Made by a program: the position numbers and the translations under genes | Part shown: positions 1-5,714 of the stretch, piece after piece | Layout of the letters: each line of letters opens with the position of its first letter | How positions within the stretch are numbered: the stretch's first letter is position 1 | Assembly: GCA_028818995.1 (NCBI GenBank) | Contig: JAPPMR010001012.1 | Coordinates: forward strand, 1 to 6,192 | Length of the DNA stretch: 6,192 nt | Origin: Candidatus Poribacteria bacterium | GTDB lineage: Bacteria; Poribacteria; WGA-4E; WGA-3G | Direction of reading: 5' to 3' | The notes under the pieces: generated by a model | The model's input: only the letters and a program-made list of their open reading frames with translations | The model's database searches: none | Told to the model about the DNA's origin: nothing

Positions 1-67
1 ATTGAAGACATCTTTTTAATTATAGTAGATTTTAGAATCACTTGAACACTTTTAAGCTGTGAATCAA

Positions 68-94
68 CGCTGAATGCGCTTTTGGCATTCAGCG
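68..94. repeat. Perfect 10-bp stem-loop in left intergenic region
   Basis: The arms CGCTGAATGC (68-77) and GCATTCAGCG (85-94) are exact reverse complements around a 7-nt loop. No T-run follows, so it is a poor intrinsic terminator. It sits in a gene-free stretch (1-219) together with the palindromic element at 130-155. I read it as a structured intergenic repeat; a role at the 3' end of a transcript entering from the left cannot be excluded. Confidence 0.5.
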
Positions 95-129
95 GGAGGG
101 AACTCCAATTCTCGACTATCAAAGTATTT

Positions 130-155
130 CGTCGCGATTCGGAGATCGCTCCTAC
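130..155. repeat. REP-like palindromic intergenic element
   Basis: The core GCGAT-TCGGAG-ATCGC (134-149) is a 5-bp inverted repeat with a 6-nt loop, flanked by GTC on the left and TCCTAC on the right. It is GC-richer than the AT-rich bases around it. Its shape resembles short repetitive extragenic palindromes scattered between genes in many bacterial genomes. Only one copy is visible here, so membership of a dispersed family is inferred. Confidence 0.4.
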
Positions 156-219
156 AAGAGACGTGTAAACTTATTTTCTAATCCACCATAATCCTTTTAT
201 ACGAACGAGACATGTTTTT

Positions 220-672
220 ATGAAATTTGGGTTTTTATCAAAAATCTTTGAAGGTGCCTTGAGCATTGAAAAGACTTACAACCAATGTGACAAGGCTTTG
301 GGTGCTTTGCGCGCCTATAATGAGAAACAGAAACAAGAAAATGCCCCTTTTTCAGCATCAGAAAAGGCAGAACTTGACAATGTTGTTGATACTGCCATTG
401 AGAGTGCAACTCGGATTGTTGAAAAAGAGGGTGAGCGGAATTGGCCCGGTGTTTTTCGTGAGATGCACAAAAACTTAGCGAACATCTATTTGGAACTCGA
501 CGAATACGATAAAGTTCGTGAAGCTTGTGAACAGCTGCAAAACTACGGCGAGGTAGGCAAACTGGATGCGGAGGAGGTTATCAAGAATCTGAACGAAAGA
601 GAGAATGGGGAATCTTCACCGCCTCCAGCAGAATCACAAACGACACCTCCACCCCAGAATCCTAACCCATAA
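220..672 (+). CDS. Hypothetical small helical protein with proline-rich tail
   Basis: I do not recognise a family for this 150-residue protein. There is no signal peptide or membrane segment, so it is probably cytoplasmic. Residues 1-120 look almost entirely helical and charged. Residues about 80-110, including KNLANIYLELDEYDKVREAC, have the spacing of a single tetratricopeptide-like helical hairpin, which would suggest a protein-protein contact role, but one repeat is not enough to name it. Residues about 130-150 form a low-complexity Pro/Ser/Thr tail with PPP runs. The ATG at 220 has only a weak upstream GAGA (207-210), and a second ATG at 212 opens a frame that closes at once. A strong stem-loop begins 4 nt after the TAA stop. 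It is apparently a single-gene unit, on the same strand as the BatA-like gene 153 nt downstream. Confidence 0.75.
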   Translation: MKFGFLSKIFEGALSIEKTYNQCDKALGALRAYNEKQKQENAPFSASEKAELDNVVDTAIESATRIVEKEGERNWPGVFREMHKNLANIYLELDEYDKVREACEQLQNYGEVGKLDAEEVIKNLNERENGESSPPPAESQTTPPPQNPNP

Positions 673-676
673 CAGT

Positions 677-727
677 TTTCTATATACCGTAATACAAACA
701 TAAAATCTGAATTGCGGTATATAGAGA
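677..727 (+). terminator. 17-bp stem-loop after the 220-672 gene; possible terminator
   Basis: Bases 677-693 pair with 711-727 over 17 consecutive positions, 15 Watson-Crick and two G-U (678-726 and 690-714), around a 17-nt loop. It starts 4 nt after the TAA stop of the preceding gene. A T5 run lies at 733-737, separated from the stem by five bases, so it is not a canonical intrinsic terminator. It could protect the transcript's 3' end, terminate weakly, or be a relic of a palindromic mobile sequence. Confidence 0.4.
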
Positions 728-789
728 TACCGTTTTTGTAATCCATCCAAAATAACATAACTCCGGAACATTATGAAAGGTTAAATTTC

Positions 790-822
790 ATGATGTCCTT
801 ACCCTTTGACTCCCGACATTGA
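790..822 (+). other. Possible 10-codon leader ORF before the BatA-like gene
   Basis: ATGATG at 790 opens a 10-residue frame (MMSLPFDSRH) that ends in TGA at 820-822, three bases before the ATG of the next gene and in the same frame. An AAAGG sequence at 776-780 lies nine bases upstream of the first ATG. The BatA-like gene has no Shine-Dalgarno sequence of its own, so ribosomes ending here could reinitiate at 826. Short ORFs like this arise by chance, so confidence is low. Confidence 0.2.
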
Positions 823-825
823 AAA

Positions 826-2700
826 ATGGCTTTTCTGAATCCAGCTGCGTTTTACTTGTTAGGAATTATCCCTATCGTGATTGCGCTGCATTTTCTGAAA
901 CTGCGCCGACAACGTTATGTTGTGTCGAGTATCATGCTCTGGCGTGCCAGTGCTGAGGATCAGAAAGCGAACGTCCCGTTTCAACGTCTGCGGAATCTAC
1001 TGCTGCCAATTTTACAAAGTCTGCTTTTACTGCTCATAATTACAAGCGTTGCGCGTCCAGCGTTACAAATTCCCGGTATAGTCCATGGCAAAATAATCTT
1101 TATCGTTGATAATTCGGCAAGTATGCTATCAAAGGAAACAGGAGAAACCCGATTGGCACTTGCAAAACAGGAGGTATTGAAACACATCAATCAGGTTTCT
1201 GCAAGTGGCGGCATCATGATTATGACAACGGATTCTCCCAAACCATATATTCAACAGGCATTTACCACAGATAAAGATAAACTGCAACGTGCCGTGCAAA
1301 ATATCATGCCAACACATGCAACTGGTGAGTTAACATCTGTTTTTGATCAAGCAACACGTTATATCGATTCATCGCAGGACCAAATCTTTTTTATTAGCGA
1401 TTCGTTTGAAAATCTACCAGCTACTATCAACAAAATCGCAATAGGAGAAGCAGCAGAAAACATCGGTATTGTGCAGTTCAATGTGGAAAGAATTGCTGAC
1501 CAATACACAATTCTCGCGAGGATTCAAAATTGGACGGATACGGAGAGAGAAATAAATATTGCGTTAGAACTTGAAGGTGGAACGGCAATTGATGAAAAAA
1601 CAGTGACGCTTCCACCCAAAGAAGTAAAATCAGTACTGTTTTCTATCAATGCGGAAGGATTAGAAGGTGTCGCAATTAGTCTCCTTGTTGATGCTGTTGA
1701 TGACTTTGATCTGGATAACAGAGTTTGGGCAATTCTCAATCCTAAAAAACAAATCCGAATCCTTCTTGTCAGCGACAGAGATCAATCACTATTGATAGAA
1801 CTTTTGAGAAGTTACGGAGACCGTGTAGAACTACAAACCGTATCTACGGATGAATTCCACGGCACCGGTGATGCGAACGTTGTTATCTTTGACAGAGGTA
1901 TTCCCTCAGAACATGACTTTTTAAACCTTCCCGGCACAGCAAGTATAATCCTTATCAATTTAGGAGAGGAATTACCTTTTATGGTAGAACCCGTTGTTGA
2001 AATCGTCAGAATCCCCGTCTCTGTTATCAAAGAGGACAGAACCCATCCGATTATGCAAGATGTCTCTATTATAGGATTACAAGTAAAGGAGTCTGTACAT
2101 AGGGAATTGCCACTCTGGGGAAATTCGCTTATTGAATCAGAAAAAGGTGCGTTGGTATGGCTTGGTACGGAGGCGGACAGGCAATTTCTGGTTTTTGAAT
2201 TTGATGCGTTCAATCCAGCAATTTCTGATTTTCTCTTTACTATCCCAGATGCTCCAATTTTTGTGTATCAATGTTTAGAATGGCTTGAGGCGGGAACTGT
2301 CCCGATAAAGTCGCTTACGCTTCAAAAAGACAAGGCAGAACAGATATTTCGGACAAGGGAACAACTAAAAATTGATATACCAACACTGGAGAGATCTACT
2401 ATTCAGGTAAAAAAACCTAATGGTAAAATGATTGAATTGGACAGTGAAGTATTCACAGAAACAGACCAAATCGGGATTTACTCTGTATTTGCTGGTGATT
2501 CTCTGTTTGAACGGTTTGCAGTCAATCTACTTGACGCATCGGAATCTGCACTTTCATTTTCCACCACAGAATCAAATACACATGAAAAAGTGAATGAAAA
2601 TAATCTACTACAACCTCTCACGCGGGAAATATGGCAATGGACAGCATTATTCGCCGTCTGTCTGCTCTTGTGTGAGTGGTGGTTCTATCACCGTAGCTAA
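826..2700 (+). CDS. BatA-like vWA domain membrane protein (aerotolerance regulator N-terminal domain)
   Basis: A 624-residue inner-membrane protein. The N-terminus (1-80) has the BatA/aerotolerance-regulator arrangement: FLNPAAFYLLGIIPIVIALH as first membrane segment, a basic KLRRQR stretch, then a second membrane segment at about 57-76. The von Willebrand A domain (about 88-210) keeps a metal-ion-dependent adhesion site, DNSAS at 95-99, with a probable threonine near 166 and ISDS at 190-193. Residues about 215-305 look like a beta-sandwich ending in DFDLDNRVW; about 309 onward resembles the amidotransferase-like fold found in large members. A C-terminal membrane helix lies at about 603-620, with a short YHRS tail. 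Start: TGA is in frame at 820-822 and no other start lies between, so ATG 826 is firm although it lacks a Shine-Dalgarno. Relatives usually sit beside MoxR ATPase and DUF58 genes, and a chaperone-like or envelope-complex role is inferred from them; neither neighbour is in this window. Confidence 0.88.
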   Translation: MAFLNPAAFYLLGIIPIVIALHFLKLRRQRYVVSSIMLWRASAEDQKANVPFQRLRNLLLPILQSLLLLLIITSVARPALQIPGIVHGKIIFIVDNSASMLSKETGETRLALAKQEVLKHINQVSASGGIMIMTTDSPKPYIQQAFTTDKDKLQRAVQNIMPTHATGELTSVFDQATRYIDSSQDQIFFISDSFENLPATINKIAIGEAAENIGIVQFNVERIADQYTILARIQNWTDTEREINIALELEGGTAIDEKTVTLPPKEVKSVLFSINAEGLEGVAISLLVDAVDDFDLDNRVWAILNPKKQIRILLVSDRDQSLLIELLRSYGDRVELQTVSTDEFHGTGDANVVIFDRGIPSEHDFLNLPGTASIILINLGEELPFMVEPVVEIVRIPVSVIKEDRTHPIMQDVSIIGLQVKESVHRELPLWGNSLIESEKGALVWLGTEADRQFLVFEFDAFNPAISDFLFTIPDAPIFVYQCLEWLEAGTVPIKSLTLQKDKAEQIFRTREQLKIDIPTLERSTIQVKKPNGKMIELDSEVFTETDQIGIYSVFAGDSLFERFAVNLLDASESALSFSTTESNTHEKVNENNLLQPLTREIWQWTALFAVCLLLCEWWFYHRS

Positions 2701-3273
2701 CCCTTCAAGAATCCGATTTACCAATTTTTCCTTGGACATAGCACCGATGATTACTCTCACAATATTTCCTTCGTAGAATAGGATATATGTCGGTGTTCCG
2801 CGGATGTGGTACTCTTCTGTTTTTTCTGGATTGTCGTTCACATCTAATTTTGCTACGACGAAAACGTCACGATATTCTAAGGAAATTTCAGACACCACCG
2901 GTCTCATTAATAGACAGTAAATTCAGTAATCGGACTCAAATTCAACTAAGATAGGCAGTTTTGCATTATGCACAACATTGTCATAAGTTTTATCGGTTAA
3001 TTCAAGCGGAATACCGGAATACTTACCGAAGTAGCTTGCGACCAGTGTAAGATCAAGGATGTTGACAGTACCGTCCTTGTTTACATCTGGATTGGGATAC
3101 TTATCTTCAGAAAGTGTCTTACCAAAGTGAGAGGCAACAAACACTAAATCAAGAATATTGACTATTCCATCTCTATTAACATCAGAAGCGAGCAAGGCAT
3201 CAAAATCTGTTTCTTGAGCGTATCCAACTGTAAACAGAAATAGGGAGACAAGTAAACATATCCATTTTTTCAT
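2647..3273 (-). CDS. Secreted dockerin-thioredoxin selenoprotein (UxxC, TGA read as Sec at 2923-2925)
   Basis: One 208-codon gene with an in-frame TGA at codon 117. Residues 1-19 are a signal peptide (MKKW, hydrophobic core, VGYA before Q20), so the protein is exported. Two dockerin-type calcium loops follow: D31-N33-D35-N39-D42 and D63-N65-D67-N71-D74. A thioredoxin fold spans about 95-192. ILVEF, Y116-U117-I-Y-C120, P125 (equivalent to the Pro of KMIAP), VAKLDVNDNPE, cis-Pro P161 in RGTPT and the final helix KLVNRILEGL all match thioredoxin in order and spacing. The TGA falls exactly on the nucleophilic cysteine, with the resolving Cys intact, so I infer selenocysteine and a thiol-disulfide or peroxide-reducing role outside the cytoplasm. 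AAGGA overlaps the stop of the upstream E2 gene, 7-8 nt before ATG 3273. The 3' end overlaps the BatA-like gene by 54 bp. Alternative: a Cys-to-stop nonsense mutation giving a 116-residue truncated product; the intact downstream domain and the SECIS-like hairpin argue against it. Confidence 0.83.
2884..2908 (-). promoter_or_regulatory. Candidate bacterial SECIS hairpin downstream of the TGA
   Basis: In the mRNA, 18 nt after the TGA, AGACC (2904-2900) pairs with GGUGUCU (2895... to 2890 side) as A-U, G-C, A-U, C-G, one bulged U at 2894, then C-G, closing a four-base GGUG loop (2899-2896). A short lower helix of three A/U pairs (2908-2906 with 2884-2886) is possible across an internal loop. The apical loop starts 23 nt after the TGA and begins with GG. 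Bacterial SECIS elements read by SelB are known to have a short stem directly after the UGA, an apical loop about 16-37 nt away starting with G, and often a bulged U. The fit is good, but the stem is short and was folded by eye. Confidence 0.6.
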
Positions 3274-3284
3274 AAACGTATTCC

Positions 3285-4652
3285 TTATACAAGCATTAGA
3301 TACGGATTCTGAATGTATTGAGATACCGTCTGAAGGAATTGTGCGGCAGGGGCGCCATCAACAACACGATGGTCAAACGTCAGACTTAGTGCCAACATAC
3401 TCCGAATAGCAATTTCATCTTTATGCACAACCGGTTTCTTGACAATGCGTCCGATACCAAGGATTGCACATTCAGGTGGATTGATAATAGGTGTAAACGC
3501 ATCAACTCCAAAATTACCGAGGTTCGTCAGAGTAAACGTGCCGCCTTGAAGTTCACTGGGTGTAAGTTGATTGTTGCGTGCCTTTTCTGCTAAGGTTTTT
3601 ACCTGTTCAGAAATAGCAGCTAAACCGCTCTGATCAGCATTGCGAACAACCGGCACGACGAGTCCCTCCTCTAATGCAACTGCAACCCCGATGTTAATAT
3701 CCGCTAACATGTGAATTCCTTCGTCTGTGAGAGTAGCGTTGAGCAGTCGGTGCTCCCGCAAGGCAATAGCAACAATCTTTATAAGAAGATCGGTGTAGGT
3801 CAAACTCATCTCTCTTTTTTCTAATTCTTCGTTGAACAATCCGCGTAGTTCAACAAGAGTTGTCGCGTCAACCTCCGTGTGAAGTGTTACACTGGCGTTT
3901 GTTTGAACGCTCATTGTCATCCGTTCGGCAATGATTTTACGAATACCGCTAAGTTCAACAACTTCCGAAGCAGCGGGTTCGGCACGGAATATTTGTGCGG
4001 GGGTTTCAGTGCTGGCTTGCATCACATCATCACGGACAATTCTGCCATCAGGACCTGAACCGGCAATAGATGTAATATCAAGTCCAAATTCCTTTGCTAA
4101 TCGGCGCGCAAGCGGAGAGGCTTTGAGACGTGTCGATTCAGTCGGAGTTGGTCCTCTCGTTTCAATGTAGCGATGTATATCACTTTCAAGAATTCGTCCA
4201 CCGGGCCCAGAGGCTTTCACGTGCGTGAGATCAATGGTAAGTTTTTCAGCAAGCTGTTTTGCTGCAGGGGATGCTTTGATGTGTTCTGCTGTTGGCAGTG
4301 TCCGTTGAGGTTGTGTTTTCGTTGGCGCAGTAGGTTTGGTGGTAGTCGGTTCTGGTTCATCAGGTTCTTGCGGTTCTGGTGTAGTATCTGCTTCAACGCG
4401 TTCAACTTCTTCACCCGGTGCAGCGATAATCGCTAACAGTGCATTAACGGGAACATCACTGCCTTCTTCTGGAAGAATCTGTGCAATTACACCATCAGCA
4501 GGAGATTCCTGTTCATGAACAACCTTATCGGTTTCAATTTCTAACAGGGGTTGCCCCTCAGTCACGGTATCGCCTTCCTTAACAAGCCATTTCCCGATTT
4601 TTCCCTTCGTCATTGTCTGATCCATCTGAAGCATTCTCAGTTCAACAGCCAT
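3285..4652 (-). CDS. 2-oxoacid dehydrogenase complex E2, dihydrolipoamide acyltransferase
   Basis: The E2 core transfers acyl groups from a lipoyl arm to CoA in pyruvate, branched-chain or related 2-oxoacid dehydrogenase complexes in the cytoplasm. From ATG 4652 it has 455 residues. The lipoyl domain (about 1-80) has IETDKVV, with K43 the lipoylated lysine. A Pro/Thr/Glu-rich linker follows (about 82-122). There are two peripheral-subunit-binding domains, about 126-163 (ASPAAKQLAEK, GPGGRILESDI) and 177-212 (ASPLARRLAKE, GPDGRIVRDDV). The catalytic domain (about 232-455) ends with DHRVVDG, active-site H428 and D432. Start: AGGAG at 4660-4664 is 7 nt from ATG 4652; a TTG at 4655 is possible but too close. 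The ATG overlaps the upstream gene's TGA by one base, indicating translational coupling. E1 and E3 genes are not in the window, so substrate specificity (pyruvate, branched-chain or acetoin) cannot be decided. Confidence 0.93.
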   Translation of the reverse strand: MAVELRMLQMDQTMTKGKIGKWLVKEGDTVTEGQPLLEIETDKVVHEQESPADGVIAQILPEEGSDVPVNALLAIIAAPGEEVERVEADTTPEPQEPDEPEPTTTKPTAPTKTQPQRTLPTAEHIKASPAAKQLAEKLTIDLTHVKASGPGGRILESDIHRYIETRGPTPTESTRLKASPLARRLAKEFGLDITSIAGSGPDGRIVRDDVMQASTETPAQIFRAEPAASEVVELSGIRKIIAERMTMSVQTNASVTLHTEVDATTLVELRGLFNEELEKREMSLTYTDLLIKIVAIALREHRLLNATLTDEGIHMLADINIGVAVALEEGLVVPVVRNADQSGLAAISEQVKTLAEKARNNQLTPSELQGGTFTLTNLGNFGVDAFTPIINPPECAILGIGRIVKKPVVHKDEIAIRSMLALSLTFDHRVVDGAPAAQFLQTVSQYIQNPYLMLV

Positions 4653-4990
4653 CAAGTTTCTCCTGTTTCATTTGATGTATCATCCTTTGGATTTTCTATA
4701 AATTGTATGAGTAATTCGACGTTCTCATCTTTTTCTAAGATAAGAGCAATTTTATGATATTGATCCCCTTTGAAAAACGCCTGCACAAAGGGACTGAAGG
4801 CAATCAGCAATTGAGCCCCCAAAAAGTTGAGCGGTTTGCCGGTCTCAAGAAAAAGAATAGCTGGCGCTGTCAAACTACGGCGCACAATCCACTGTGCCAG
4901 TTTTTCGAGCAAGGCGTGCTGTTCGGATTCTGGAATATCCTCAAGAACATTCGGTATTTCAGGGTTTAAATTGAACATAATTAACACCAT
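4652..4990 (-). CDS. Small conserved-looking hypothetical protein, first gene of E2 operon
   Basis: I do not recognise a named family. From ATG 4990 it has 112 residues. An acidic amphipathic segment (LEDIPESEQHALLEKLAQWI, about 16-35) is followed by VRRSLTAPAILFLETGKPLN and a hydrophobic stretch (about 40-73) that is broken by polar residues and reads more like a buried helical core than a clean membrane span. A charged C-terminal helix comes next (EKDENVELLIQFIE), then a polar tail. Its TGA overlaps the E2 start codon (TGATG), so the two are co-translated, which suggests a partner of the dehydrogenase complex or its substrate pathway. The start is uncertain: TTG 5029 gives 125 residues, ATG 4990 gives 112, ATG 4978 gives 108. 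A GGAGG at 5009-5013 is 18 nt from ATG 4990, too far for normal use, and lies inside the longest version. Confidence 0.72.
   Translation of the reverse strand: MVLIMFNLNPEIPNVLEDIPESEQHALLEKLAQWIVRRSLTAPAILFLETGKPLNFLGAQLLIAFSPFVQAFFKGDQYHKIALILEKDENVELLIQFIENPKDDTSNETGET
4660..4664 (-). promoter_or_regulatory. Shine-Dalgarno AGGAG fixing the E2 start
   Basis: AGGAG lies 7 nt before ATG 4652 on the - strand and inside the last codons of the upstream small gene. It favours ATG 4652 over the TTG three bases earlier and supports coupled translation of the two genes. Confidence 0.7.
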
Positions 4991-5053
4991 AGGTTTAAAC
5001 TTAATGGACCTCCAGGGGCGGCGAATCAACTTTACCGAATTAAATTCTTAAAC

Positions 5054-5081
5054 TTCATAGGACAGACGCAATAGAGTTCAA
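5054..5081 (-). promoter_or_regulatory. Candidate sigma-70-type promoter of the E2 operon
   Basis: On the - strand, TTGAAC (5081-5076) and TATGAA (5059-5054) are separated by 16 nt, each matching four of six consensus bases. They lie between the surface-protein remnant, which ends at 5103, and the first operon gene, leaving a leader of about 60 nt. The match is weak and the organism's promoter consensus is unknown. Confidence 0.25.
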
Positions 5082-5102
5082 CGCACCGGACAAACTTTGT
5101 TT

Positions 5103-5666
5103 TTATTTGCGTAACAGCATATTGCAGGTAGCAGTGAAGTCTCCTGCCGATAACGTGTAGAAGTAAACGCCGCTGGCGACAAGTTTATCTTGATCGTTCC
5201 TGCCGTCCCAATGTGCAGCACGACTTTTGTCTTGATATACACCTGCGCGCTGATGACCGAGCACCAGTGTTCGTGCCAATTTTCCCTGTGTGTTATAGAT
5301 ACGGTTGCTTACCTGCGCAGCCTTATCCAACTGATAGGGCAACCAAGTCTCTGGATTAAACGGATTGGGATAGTTAGCCATCAGTGCTGTATGTGGCTTG
5401 GCAAGCATGGTATGCAAATTTTGCAACTTGCGTAAACCACGTGCATAGTCGGCAGGTAAGGTTAACTTTTGTGCAGCAGATAGCCATCCCGCAACAGTTG
5501 CCGCGGTAAGACGTGCCTCTACCCGCAATGCTGGTGCTGCGGCTGTCGCACCAAACGCCCCTGCCACCAATACCAAATCATGCATATCAACAGTGCTGCC
5601 CGTTGCAACTCGCTTGGCCTGCTGGTTCTGTGTAGACCTTGCTGCAGCTGCTCCACCCGCGCACAC
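5103..5666 (-). pseudogene. 3' remnant of secreted surface protein: degenerate dockerin plus C-terminal sorting domain
   Basis: The 187-codon frame encodes only the end of a larger exported protein. Residues about 14-40 (ending VDMHDLVLVAGAFG) align with the second half of a dockerin-type repeat, but the first calcium ligands are replaced (R, A, G where D, N, D are expected). A linker (about 41-96, with RLTAATVAGWLSAAQ) leads to a module (97-187) with NYPNPFNPETWLPYQ, an Ig-like FlgD/type-IX-sorting style fold, AHWDGRND, ASGVYFYTLSAGDFTAT and a final LLRK, normally found at the extreme C-terminus of large cell-surface proteins. There is no signal peptide, and the only N-terminal start is GTG 5666, just three codons after an in-frame TAG at 5673-5675 and directly abutting AGGGAGG with no spacer. 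I read it as a truncated gene fragment. A short expressed protein from GTG 5666 is possible but would lack export and catalytic domains. Confidence 0.68.
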
Positions 5667-5714
5667 CTCCCTCTAGCGTTAAGAATTAGAATCCCATCAA
5701 GCGCAATGTCGAGT

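Noticed and set aside
1..219. A protein-coding gene entering from the left edge or a CRISPR array
   Set aside because: All + strand frames close within a few codons or lack coding character, and there are no regularly spaced direct repeats anywhere in the window.
771..793. ATGAAA/TTTCAT inverted repeat with a 7-nt loop as an operator
   Set aside because: Short and AT-rich, so it can occur by chance, and no regulator gene or second copy is visible.
1812..2213. A 133-codon open frame on the - strand inside the BatA-like gene
   Set aside because: Ser/Thr/Ile-rich translation with no recognisable domain, and it lies wholly antisense to a well supported gene.
2647..2907. A separate thioredoxin-like gene starting at ATG 2907
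   Set aside because: It would begin after the CxxC site, in the middle of the thioredoxin fold, and lacks the first strand and helix. The ATG is simply the Met three residues after the resolving Cys; the frame continues upstream through TGA.
2923..3273. A stand-alone 116-residue dockerin protein ending at TGA
   Set aside because: It would stop in the middle of the thioredoxin core after ILVEFESDY; the sequence beyond the TGA completes the fold in the same frame.
3931..4518. Several + strand open frames opposite the E2 gene
   Set aside because: Low-complexity, Cys/Arg/Phe- or Ser/Gly-rich translations antisense to the lipoyl and linker regions of a clear E2.
5085..5105. ACAAACTTTGT followed by T5 on the + strand as a terminator
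   Set aside because: The stem is only five A/T-rich pairs with a one-base loop and no + strand gene ends there.
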